Below are positions 37,267 through 45,298 of a DNA stretch of 64,000 nt, piece after piece. The notes under the pieces were generated by a model. The model was not told the origin of the DNA, ran no database searches, and saw only the letters and a program-made list of their open reading frames with translations. Within the stretch, counting starts at the first letter, position 1. Each line of letters begins with the position of its first letter. The DNA comes from Chromatiaceae bacterium. Lineage in GTDB: Bacteria; Pseudomonadota; Gammaproteobacteria; Chromatiales; Chromatiaceae. A program made the translations under genes and the position numbers. The stretch lies in assembly GCA_024235395.1 (NCBI GenBank), contig JACKMK010000001.1:186001-250000 (forward strand), in the 5' to 3' direction.

Positions 37267-38313
37267 TTACGAGGAACTGCCATGTTTCGCCTTATCTGGC
37301 CCCAGTCTACAACCGAGAGACCTGGTAAGAGTCGTCTTGGGTGATTCATTGAACAGGTCGCGATATTCAGCGGCAAAGCGTCCGAGATGCGTTAGGCCGG
37401 CCCCTAATGCTGCGCGCTTGATCGCGCCGTGCTTCGCTGAGGCGCCGAGCAACGCTATGCGCGCCTCGGTAAGACGGCGCTTCTTGAAGTATTCGATTGG
37501 GGTGCAATCGCACATGGTCAGAAAGGCGTTATACAGTGTTCCCTGACTGACGCCTGCCGCCGTACACAAGTCAGCGAGCGAGACCGCGTGGCCCTGCGCA
37601 GATGCAAAGCTTTCCTCGGCTTTGCGCACAATAAGTCCGTATCTCGGACGGACGCGTACTTTGCTCCCGGTTGCCTGTCGCGCGTGCAGGTAGAGTTCGG
37701 TGACAGTACTCAAGATATGGGCAGTCAACATTTTCTCTGTACTTGAAGGCCATGTAGCCTGACGAGCTGCGTCATAGTGGGTCCTGAGTATCTTGGCTAA
37801 CTTATGCCGCGTCTTCGCCAAGATTGCCGGCGCCATTTCGATTCCACCTTCACCAAGCCGCACGGCATCGCGACCAACGCCCCTCAGGGCGGCAACCGTC
37901 GCGATGAAATCGTCGCGAGGAATTCCGACAGCCAGTATTTCACGAGCCTCGCCGTAGACCTGGTACAAGGTGTTGGCCACCGGCATATAGATTGATGAGT
38001 AGGTTGCCTCTTCGCCGTTGATGACTAACGTTCCATCCCAGGCAATGGGAATTAGGAATGCCGTGTAATCTTCGTTCAGATCCGTCAGTGCGCTGGATCG
38101 TGTGCCGACGACTGCATGGCTAAGCGCGGCATCTTCGCCGCTTACCACGGTCACCTTCGCGTCGAACTTGCCACGTCCCAGCTGTGTCAACGCGTCGGTA
38201 CGAACCGGCAGGTTGCGACGAGCCTGCCCGTAGCCATGCGCATCCTGACCCCGCCAGCTCGTTTCCTCCTGCCGGGAATTGTCGTCGAAAGCTTTATCGC
38301 CAAGGATGGTCAC
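37267..38313 (-). CDS. AraC-family transcriptional regulator
   Basis: A 348-residue regulator. The C-terminal 100 residues contain the two helix-turn-helix units of the AraC/XylS domain: S-L-A-D-L-C-T-A-A-G-V-S-Q-G-T-L-Y-N-A-F followed by T-P-I-E-Y-F-K-K-R-R-L and A-A-L-G-A-G-L-T-H-L-G-R-F-A. The N-terminal 200 residues are a presumed ligand-sensing domain. The start is uncertain: the position given is a GTG, and no in-frame ATG precedes the conserved region. It is divergent from the small peptide, amidohydrolase and porin genes, which makes those its likely targets; autoregulation is also plausible. Confidence 0.85.
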   Translation of the reverse strand: MTILGDKAFDDNSRQEETSWRGQDAHGYGQARRNLPVRTDALTQLGRGKFDAKVTVVSGEDAALSHAVVGTRSSALTDLNEDYTAFLIPIAWDGTLVINGEEATYSSIYMPVANTLYQVYGEAREILAVGIPRDDFIATVAALRGVGRDAVRLGEGGIEMAPAILAKTRHKLAKILRTHYDAARQATWPSSTEKMLTAHILSTVTELYLHARQATGSKVRVRPRYGLIVRKAEESFASAQGHAVSLADLCTAAGVSQGTLYNAFLTMCDCTPIEYFKKRRLTEARIALLGASAKHGAIKRAALGAGLTHLGRFAAEYRDLFNESPKTTLTRSLGCRLGPDKAKHGSSS

Positions 38314-38517
38314 TGGGCAAGCGGTCGCATAGATCGGATCGACGGCATTCTATATCGTAAAACTGCATTGAAGTTGGAAGATTTGGATATAGATTCCACG
38401 ATTTTGACCCGCGCCTATAGCCAGAATGGATTACCTTTGAAAGACCTATTCGTGGTCGGCTGGGGCGGGCTGCGGATTGTGTAAGACTTGTGGATCTTGT
38501 CGAGATGCGAGATCCCG

Positions 38518-38667
38518 ATGATGCTTGGACAGCTTCAGTTCGTGACTTCATTGCTCTGTCTGCCGGGATTGGCTGTATCCGCCGCAAGCGAGGACCCTCT
38601 GGAGACGTTTCTGGCGGTTCCCGATGCCGCAACGGCTCTGCCGGTCGAGGCTGCGAAAACACCTTGA
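38518..38667 (+). CDS. Short secreted peptide (49 residues)
   Basis: A small frame beginning M-M-L-G-Q-L-Q-F-V-T-S-L-L-C-L-P-G and then A-V-S-A-A-S-E-D-P, which looks like a signal peptide with cleavage after A-V-S-A or A-S. The mature part would be about 25 residues, acidic at its start, ending A-A-K-T-P. It stops 16 nt before the amidohydrolase ATG, so it would be the first gene of that operon. The ribosome-binding site is weak. It may be a genuine small exported protein, a leader peptide, or chance; no homologue is recognised. Confidence 0.4.
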   Translation: MMLGQLQFVTSLLCLPGLAVSAASEDPLETFLAVPDAATALPVEAAKTP

Positions 38668-38683
38668 GAATTGGAGGAGACCC

Positions 38684-40027
38684 ATGCTTATAGACAAAAA
38701 GTACCTCAGCGCAGCGATTGTTACCCTGTTCTTGACCGGTATTGCCTCGGCGCAGGACGCCGATCCCCAGGTCACGCTATTCACCAACGTCAACGTGTTC
38801 GACGGCGTCAACGAGAAACTGATTGAAAACGCGAACGTCGTGGTCACCGGAAACAAGATCAGCGCGGTGTCTACCGAGCCCCTCGCCGTGGCCGGTGGAC
38901 GGGTGATTGACGGCGGCGGATGTACGCTGATGCCCGGCCTTATAGATGCCCATTGGCACACGATGTTCAACTTCGCACCCATCAGCAAAGTGCTCGGCGC
39001 CAGCTTCGGTTACCTGAACATTGCCGCCGCCGACGCGTCGCGAAATACGCTGATGCGTGGGTTCACGACGGTGCGCGATGTCGGCGGGAACAGTTTCGCC
39101 GTGAAACGCGCCATCGACGAGGGCCTTGCCCAAGGCCCGCGGATCTATCCCTCGGGAGCGTATATCGGTCAGACGAGCGGGCATGGCGATTTCCGGGGCC
39201 CGAACGATGTTCCGGAGAACCCAGGCCTTCCCTTGGACTATCAGCAGAGGGTGGGAAACACGCTGATCGCGGACGGCGTTCCCGAGGTGATCAAGCGCAC
39301 ACGCGAGGTGCTGCGCATGGGCGCCAGTCAGATCAAGGCCATGGGCGGCGGTGGCGTGTCATCCCTATACGACCCGCTGGATGTCACCGAGTACACCTTC
39401 GAGGAAGCGAAGGCGATCGTCGACGTCGCCAAGACTTGGAACACCTACGTCGCGGTCCACATCAATACCAAGGAAGCGATCAAGATGTGGGTCGAGGCCG
39501 GTGCGATGTCCATGGAGCACGGCTTCTTCATCGACGATGAAACCGCGAAGCTGATGGCCGAAAAGGGCGTCTGGTGGAGCATGCAACCGATGGATGCCGA
39601 GGGCGAAGACGCCTTCGAGTTTGAAAGCCCGATCAGCACGGCCAAGTACAAAGATCTGGTCTCGAAACTCGATATCGCCATCGCCGCCGCAAAGAAGTAC
39701 AAGGTGAAGACGGCGTTCGGTACAGACATGCTGTTCGACGCAAAGCTAGCCGCGAAGCAAGGCAAGTTCCTTGCCAAGCTTAGCAAGTGGTACACGCCTT
39801 ACGAGGCGCTGAAGATGGCCACCCATGACAATGGTCAGCTGCTCAAGCTGAGCGGACCGCGCGATCCCTATCCCGGCGAACTGGGCGTGATCAAGGAAGG
39901 TGCACTCGCAGACCTTATTCTGGTCGCAGGCAACCCCTTGCAAAACCTCGAGCTTGTGGCCGATGCCGACACGAATTTCGTCATCATCATGAAAGACGGC
40001 GTCATCTTCAAGAACAGCCTCCAGTGA
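38684..40027 (+). CDS. Exported metal-dependent amidohydrolase
   Basis: A 447-residue amidohydrolase-superfamily enzyme of the imidazolonepropionase/prolidase-like group. The ATG at 38684 has a GGAGGAG site and gives a signal peptide ending I-A-S-A-Q. Metal ligands are D-A-H-W-H (His90, His92), Lys218 (Q-I-K-A-M-G-G-G-G, probably carboxylated), His259, His279 (M-E-H-G) and Asp348 (F-G-T-D-M-L-F), a complete binuclear site. Relatives cleave dipeptides, lactones or other amides in the periplasm; the substrate is unknown. The gene is followed by a porin gene through a 4-nt GTGA overlap, suggesting uptake and hydrolysis of the same compound. Confidence 0.9.
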   Translation: MLIDKKYLSAAIVTLFLTGIASAQDADPQVTLFTNVNVFDGVNEKLIENANVVVTGNKISAVSTEPLAVAGGRVIDGGGCTLMPGLIDAHWHTMFNFAPISKVLGASFGYLNIAAADASRNTLMRGFTTVRDVGGNSFAVKRAIDEGLAQGPRIYPSGAYIGQTSGHGDFRGPNDVPENPGLPLDYQQRVGNTLIADGVPEVIKRTREVLRMGASQIKAMGGGGVSSLYDPLDVTEYTFEEAKAIVDVAKTWNTYVAVHINTKEAIKMWVEAGAMSMEHGFFIDDETAKLMAEKGVWWSMQPMDAEGEDAFEFESPISTAKYKDLVSKLDIAIAAAKKYKVKTAFGTDMLFDAKLAAKQGKFLAKLSKWYTPYEALKMATHDNGQLLKLSGPRDPYPGELGVIKEGALADLILVAGNPLQNLELVADADTNFVIIMKDGVIFKNSLQ

Positions 40028-41301
40028 GGCGGATCAGTATCGACGTTTACGCAAGCCCGCGCTTCATCGTCGGGCTTTGCCTAGTTTGCATGCTGTGCTG
40101 CGACGTCTCGATGGGTGCCGAAACCGGCAGCAGTGATGCGGCCGCGCAATCTGAGACGGGTGCCGGCAGTCAACTCGGTTTTGCCTCACACAGAAGTGTC
40201 TAGGGAGAGTTGGCTGAGACCGCCAAGCGGCAAAGCGAAGGCGCTCTGGCCAGATTTCATCGCCGCAAGAAAGAGCTTGAAGACCGAACCGGTCTGACCT
40301 ACGGGTTCGATAGTCAAGCCCAGTACCTCGCAACGGATTCAGACAAGTCGCGATCGGATGCCGCCAGCAATGTGACCCGGTTCTATGGTGTCTGGACCGC
40401 GACGGGGCGGAGTACGCCGGATGACGGGGCTCTTGTCTTCAAAGTTGAATATCGCACTGCGCTCGGAGATAGGATTTCGACCCAGGCGCTGGGTCCCTCG
40501 CTTGGCTACGCAGGCGTTTTTTCCTCTACCTACAGCGATGCAGGCGCGATCTTGACGAACCTCTACTGGCGCCAGCATTTTGCCGGCGGGCGCGGCGGTT
40601 TGGTCGTCGGCCAGGTCGATCCCTACGACTATGTCAATGTCAACAGCCTCTCGACTCCGTGGACAGCATTCACCAACCTCGCTTTCGAGCAACAGCCGAC
40701 GCTGCCGGCACCCCCTCAGGGGCTCGGTGCTGGGGCGCGCTGGCGGCTGGATGACAACTGGCAGGTTCTGGCCGGCTTTGCGGATGCAAATGCGGACCCG
40801 TCGGAGCCGTGGCAAAGCGCGAGAGACTTCTTCGACGAATTCGAGACATTCAAGCACGTCGCCATCGGCTGGGCGCCAGACTGGGCTGATCGCTACGACC
40901 AGACATTGCAGCTGACGATCTGGCAGGTCGACGAGCGGACAGAGGCCGGCGTGGAAGACGGTTACGGTGCCGCTTTCACTGCAAGCGGGCGGCGGGACCA
41001 GTGGCGCCCCGTTCTGCGGTTTGGATACGCTAACGACGCCGGCGCTGTTTTGGAGCGCGCGGTCAGTATCGGTACCGGTTACGATGCGCGCGGCGGCAAG
41101 GATCTCGCCGGCCTCGGTGTCAGTTGGGGACGCGCGCCCGACAACTCCCGCGACCAGTACACCGTCGAGGCATTCTATCGCTACGACATGACAGACTTTC
41201 TGGAACTGACACCGGAAATTCAATACGTGGTCAATCCTGCCAACGACCCGGCAACGGACGACATTCTGGTGTTGGGATTTCGTCTCCGCGCCTTCTTCTG
41301 A
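40024..41301 (+). pseudogene. OprB-like carbohydrate porin split by an in-frame amber codon
   Basis: A GTG at 40024 overlaps the amidohydrolase stop (GTGA) and opens a frame with a clear signal peptide (R-F-I-V-G-L-C-L-V-C-M-L-C-C-D-V-S-M-G-A-E). After 59 codons it meets TAG at 40201-40203. The same frame then continues without interruption into about 365 residues of OprB-type outer-membrane porin: L-E-D-R-T-G-L-T-Y-G-F-D near the start and L-T-P-E-I-Q-Y-V-V-N-P-A-N-D-P and a terminal R-L-R-A-F-F at the end. A TTG at 40210 could restart translation but would make a porin with no signal. The parsimonious reading is a nonsense mutation or a sequencing error in an intact gene of about 425 codons. 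Confidence 0.8.
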
Positions 41302-41330
41302 AGCCACCACTATCTGCATGCCCGCGACAC

Positions 41331-41366
41331 GACCCAGATAAGAACGTCCTGGTCATCATGAAAGAT
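41331..41366 (+). pseudogene. Relic of an amidohydrolase C-terminus
   Basis: This 36-nt stretch encodes D-P-D-K-N-V-L-V-I-M-K-D, which parallels the C-terminal A-D-T-N-F-V-I-I-M-K-D-G of the intact amidohydrolase ending at 40027 and fits the family consensus D-P-x-x-N-x-x-V-I-M-K-D. No upstream portion of such a gene remains, so it looks like the tail of a deleted second copy. Confidence 0.45.
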
Positions 41367-41820
41367 ACAAGAACGCCCTCTGATACCAGCGGGCTCGGTG
41401 GGGTGTCCGCACTGCCCGCGCAGAATATTCACGCCCGCCGCCGAGGACGTGCACGAGCTTCAGTGGGCTGATCTGGTCGATGAGTCGGCTGATGTCGACG
41501 TCGGCTACGCGCTATGCACCAGCGGCGTCGACCGCTATGACCGCGAACGATAGCGACCGGGCTAGTCGCGGAGAATTTGCGCAACAATCGATCGACGGCA
41601 GTCTTGGTTCGGTGAACTGAAGCTCACGGCGGCCACCGTCGGATCTCAAGGTACCGACGTTGCCGTCGCGCGCGGCAAAGGGGCTTCGTCTTGAATCGTT
41701 AAGCCGATTTGATCATCGTTTACTTGAAATCGGCTGGTGGCGAAATCGTCGACGGACCTTATCCCCGCCTCTCCAACTTCGCGTAGTCCGCAGAAAAACC
41801 AATCCGGGGAAAGCTTCTGG

Positions 41821-41856
41821 CCGAACCTTTTCCTCGGGCGGTGGCTCAAGGAGTAG
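41821..41856. repeat. Copy 2 of a 36-nt dispersed motif
   Basis: Second copy of the motif at 35704-35739 (29 of 36 identical). See that entry for the shared core and possible minus-strand reading. Confidence 0.5.
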
Positions 41857-41952
41857 TGAAAGGCGGCGGCAAAGCAGTCCCGGCGATCGTGAACCTCAGG
41901 TGGCTTCTGACGAGGCGGTGCGGCTGTCCGCCCGACTGTCAGTTGCCGGGGT

Positions 41953-43626
41953 TTACCGTGTTTCCGAACGCCGCGAGCGCACGATCAGCACGCCGCTTAG
42001 TCCGGCGATGAGCAACAGCAGGGCACCAGGCTCTGGCACCGTCGTGCCGTTCATCTCACCGACACGCAGCCGATAGACCTCGACGTCCGTGCCACCGATG
42101 TTGGCGATCTCGATGCCGTAGCTGTAGGTCGTGCCAATGCCCAAACCGAAGATCGACACGCTGTCGAAGTCACCGGTTATGCCATTGATGCTGTCGCTGA
42201 CGATGAGGTCGTAGACAGCGGACAGCGGATCGAACGAGAACAGCACCTCGAGAATGCCGTCGAGGGCTGCAGTGGCGGCGTCAAACGCCGCGTAGTCGAC
42301 GCCTCGGTTGTTGCCATCGATGGCCATCTGCAGCGTACTGCCATCACCCAGTGTCAGTCCGGTATCCAGTGTCACCAATGTGTGGTCGAGGCTGACGATG
42401 CCGGTCGCGATGCCGATACCGCCTTCGCTGACGCCGACCCGCATGCTGGACGCGGTTACCGGCCCGCCACCGACACCGAGCTGGCCGGTGGCTGTGCCTG
42501 TGCTGTTGTTGCCGCGCACGTTGCCGACCTCGATCTGGCCAAAGCCGGTAATGTCGCCAGTGACGTTCGCCGTGCCCACGGCCGTGCCGTGGGCATTGGT
42601 GTTGCCGACCTCGAAGGACACGCCGTTGGGGGCACCGCTGTGTACCCCGCCAGCGAGCACGTCGAGCGTACCCGTGGTGCTGCCGGTCGCGTTGGGGTCG
42701 GCCGAACCGTTGCCGATGCCGATGGACGCGAAACCGCTGATGCCGTTGGTCACCGACAGCGCGCCGCTGCTCTGGCCGGCGCCGGCCACCGTGCCGACGG
42801 AGATGAAGCCCCCGCCGGGCGTGCGTGACAGGGTGCCGCCGACGTTCAAGCCGCCCACGGCGTTGCCCGTGCTGCCCAGGCCAGTGACGCCGACCTGCAG
42901 CGACGTGAAGTCTGCGACGTCGCCGCTGACCGTCAGGGTACCGTCGGCGTCCCCGCCGCCCTCGGTGCGCCCTACGATCAGGCCGCCCGACCCCATGCCG
43001 GTGAGATTGCCGGCGACGCTGCCTGTACCGGTGGCCGTACCGCTGCCGACCCCGTCGACGAAGAGGCCGAAGGCCGCTTCGCCACCGACGTCGACGTCAC
43101 CCGGGTTGTTGACGCCGCCGCTGGTCGCAAGGCTGCCGTCGGAGCTGCCAAGGCCGACCGCGGACGGTGCATTGGTGACACCGACGTGGAGGTCGCCACC
43201 AACGGACAGACCGACAGCGTTCAGGGTCAGAGAGCCGGTGCCATACGGTGGCAAAAGAATCGGATTGGCCCTGACGCCGACGTTGAGGTCGTTGGTTTCG
43301 GCCAGGGTCCCGCCGCCCGGATAAAAGGCGCTGCCACTGTCTGCGGTGGCGCTGCCGCCATTGTCGATCTGGGTGTCGTCGAGGTTGCCCGGAGGCACGC
43401 CGAGTGACCACTTCGAACCATCGAACCAGTCGTCGGCACCGCCGATCCACGATATGACGGCGGCGTTGGCCGAGCTGGTGGTCAATATCAGCGTGCCGGC
43501 AAGACAGAGCACGGCGTTTCGCCAAGGCCGTGGTCTGGCGACCGTGGAGCCTGCGTCCCCAGCTCCGTGGTCGTTGGCCAAGATCCGCGCGCGAGCGGCC
43601 CGATCTTCGTGTCGCAGACTTGTCAT
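41953..43626 (-). CDS. PEP-CTERM surface protein with Gly-rich repeats
   Basis: A 557-residue exosortase substrate. An extended charged N-terminus leads to a signal peptide (N-A-V-L-C-L-A-G-T-L-I-L-T-T-S-S-A-N-A-A). The body has roughly ten imperfect repeats of about 40 residues, rich in Gly, Thr and Val with [IV]-x-[VI]-G and G-x-L-x-V spacing, suggesting a parallel beta-helix or adhesin-like fold. It ends with the sorting signal V-P-E-P-G-A-L-L-L-L from residue 530, a transmembrane stretch and R-S-R-R. The ATG at 43626 has a GGGAG site and lies downstream of a sigma-54 promoter; a longer start at 43713 would lie upstream of the predicted transcript. It is probably anchored or released via XrtA (6958-8502). 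Confidence 0.88.
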   Translation of the reverse strand: MTSLRHEDRAARARILANDHGAGDAGSTVARPRPWRNAVLCLAGTLILTTSSANAAVISWIGGADDWFDGSKWSLGVPPGNLDDTQIDNGGSATADSGSAFYPGGGTLAETNDLNVGVRANPILLPPYGTGSLTLNAVGLSVGGDLHVGVTNAPSAVGLGSSDGSLATSGGVNNPGDVDVGGEAAFGLFVDGVGSGTATGTGSVAGNLTGMGSGGLIVGRTEGGGDADGTLTVSGDVADFTSLQVGVTGLGSTGNAVGGLNVGGTLSRTPGGGFISVGTVAGAGQSSGALSVTNGISGFASIGIGNGSADPNATGSTTGTLDVLAGGVHSGAPNGVSFEVGNTNAHGTAVGTANVTGDITGFGQIEVGNVRGNNSTGTATGQLGVGGGPVTASSMRVGVSEGGIGIATGIVSLDHTLVTLDTGLTLGDGSTLQMAIDGNNRGVDYAAFDAATAALDGILEVLFSFDPLSAVYDLIVSDSINGITGDFDSVSIFGLGIGTTYSYGIEIANIGGTDVEVYRLRVGEMNGTTVPEPGALLLLIAGLSGVLIVRSRRSETR

Positions 43627-43719
43627 TGGCCATCTCCCGTGTCGGCTCACAACTGTTTGCGTCAGACCACACCCGGAGAACGAGTCTTCTTCCGTGAGCA
43701 ACGCATCAGGCAAGCCGCT

Positions 43720-43735
43720 AGCAATTCGAGTGCCA
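43720..43735 (-). promoter_or_regulatory. Sigma-54 promoter of the PEP-CTERM gene
   Basis: Minus-strand TGGCAC-TCGAA-TTGCT matches the consensus TGGCAC-N5-TTGCW exactly, with the -24 GG and -12 GC correctly spaced. Transcription would start near 43709, about 80 nt before the ATG at 43626. This agrees with RpoN/PrsR control of PEP-CTERM genes in XrtA bacteria. The PrsK/PrsR regulators are not in this window. Confidence 0.8.
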
Positions 43736-44262
43736 TGCCATCAACTGGTTATGCGTAAAGGGTTTTTGGGGCTGCCACAACGGTCGACGAGCATGCGCCT
43801 GTAAGATATCTGGACAGCATTTCTCGTGGCCAAACCGGATGCCGACGCCGTCGCTGGGTGGGGACCCGAGCGTGGAAAACCGAACGGATGGAGCGCCGGC
43901 CAGGCGGTCAAGCGGGCTGCCGGACGTCCCCGGGAACCGAATTCAGACGATCCGGGACGCAGCCGTCGAGATGTTCGATCGGGGTGAAATCGATCCAAGG
44001 CGGCAGCGACAGATTGCGGGTCCCTTTGCGAACCGGTATGGATCAAACACCGGCTGACCGGGTGGCGCGACAAAGAGGCGTTTGGTTCGCATTCGATGTC
44101 GAGGCTTTTTACAGTTGCCATGCACTGTGGGACGCCCAGGTCGCCCAAGCCGCTGATGCACGTAATCTCCCACATTCGGTATGGTTATTGCTGATATCCT
44201 TTCAGGACGCCCCCTCGCATCGGGGTTCTCGATGGAAGTCTGGGTAGCACGCGGGGAAAGGC
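43736..44262. other. Intergenic region with a weak sigma-54-like site
   Basis: About 530 bases without a supportable gene. Around 44177-44192 the plus strand reads CGGTATGGTTATTGCT, which keeps the essential GG and GC at sigma-54 spacing but departs from consensus at three of the six -24 positions. A CCCC/GGGG hairpin lies near 44210-44226. Confidence 0.35.
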
Positions 44263-44681
44263 ATGACACACATTAAGACGCTCTGCATCGCGTCGACGGC
44301 CTTTGCGTGGTTTCCGGGCACCGCCACCCGGGTCGTGTCGGTCGGTTTCGGCTACCTGAAGCCGGGTGTCTCGGCAACGCCGCTCGAGTGGGTCGCCTCG
44401 AGTTCCGGCACCGGACGGCAATCTCTTGAACACCGGGGAGGTGATTGTCGTCACGTCTGACTCGGTATCACCAAAGGGACTGGGCAGCACTTTACGGCGG
44501 TAGCCGAGGGTTGGATTCCTTCGACATCGGTGACGGCGCGCTCTACGACAATGCCGTCGATGTCTCTCCTACCGGCTACCCGAATCTTGGACCGGGTGTA
44601 CCCCGACGACTCCCGGTCCGGCGATTGCCCGCAGGGATGAAGGAACACCTGCGACGCATGTCTGAGCGGAGGTCGAAATGA
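44263..44681 (+). other. Possible decayed gene upstream of an exported-protein gene
   Basis: A frame starting M-T-H-I-K-T-L-C-I-A-S-T-A-F-A-W-F looks like a signal peptide but becomes non-protein-like within about 40 codons. Protein-like fragments then appear in other frames (for example N-T-G-E-V-I-V-V-T-S-D-S-V and later D-S-F-D-I-G-D-G-A-L-Y-D-N-A-V-D-V). The last frame ends SERRSK and overlaps the next gene's ATG. This suggests one or more frameshifts in a former exported-protein gene, but the original product cannot be reconstructed. Confidence 0.3.
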
Positions 44682-45247
44682 ACAGATTACAAAACATTCT
44701 TGCTGGCTCTGCCGTGTTGTTTGCACTCTGCGGCGGCGCCTATGCGGCGGTGAGAAGCACGCCGGTCACGGTCGTCAACTCCGAGGCCGAACCGGTACCC
44801 GTGGTCACCGAGGACGAACGCAATATTCGCACGCCATTCGCGGTGCGCGTCACCACACCCTTTGGGATGTTCCGTGGGATCCCGACATCTGACCGGGTGG
44901 CCGGCGACGACTTCACCGTACCCGCCGGTCAGATCCTCGTCGTCGAGCACATCTCACTGCGTGCGACCATGGCGAACGAAGACGAAATCGGCTACGTCGA
45001 GGCGCGTTTTGCTTCTGACAGCGAATCCGTCACGCACTACCTGCCTGTGCAGACGGACACACGGTCATTGCCGGCCGGTTCGACTCAGAAGATAGTGTCC
45101 CAGGGTTGGCAGATCAGGTTCTTTGCGGATCCCGGCAGCGAGATCATTCTCAACCTCAACAGCATCGCCGGGAGTCCCGGGGGTGTCGCGATCTACTCCC
45201 TGTCCGGCTATCTGGTCCCCAACGACAGCCCGGGCCTGGGCCGTTGA
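44678..45247 (+). CDS. Exported protein of unknown function
   Basis: A 189-residue protein with a clear signal peptide (I-L-A-G-S-A-V-L-F-A-L-C-G-G-A-Y-A-A). The mature part is rich in Val, Thr, Glu and Ser with regular beta-strand-like patterns and no cysteine, consistent with a small beta-sandwich in the periplasm or outside the cell. No family recognised. A GGAGG site precedes the ATG. Another exported unknown protein begins 51 nt downstream on the same strand, so the two probably form a unit. Confidence 0.65.
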   Translation: MNRLQNILAGSAVLFALCGGAYAAVRSTPVTVVNSEAEPVPVVTEDERNIRTPFAVRVTTPFGMFRGIPTSDRVAGDDFTVPAGQILVVEHISLRATMANEDEIGYVEARFASDSESVTHYLPVQTDTRSLPAGSTQKIVSQGWQIRFFADPGSEIILNLNSIAGSPGGVAIYSLSGYLVPNDSPGLGR

Positions 45248-45298
45248 CACCGTGATCAACCGGGGATGTCCTCGGGCGGAAAGGAGGATGGGCGGAAG

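Larger units (their letters stand above)
41302..41952. other. Intergenic region with gene relics
   Basis: About 650 bases between the porin and the PEP-CTERM gene. It holds an amidohydrolase C-terminal relic (41331-41366) and a copy of the 36-nt motif (41821-41856). A short stretch ending at TAG near 41551 reads I-F-T-P-A-A-E-D-V-H-E-L-Q-W-A-D-L-V-D-E, protein-like but unassigned. No intact gene is supported; it looks like decayed sequence. Confidence 0.5.

Noticed and set aside
43713..43713. Upstream start for the PEP-CTERM protein
   Set aside because: It would lie upstream of the transcript start predicted from the sigma-54 promoter, and the ATG at 43626 has a ribosome-binding site.
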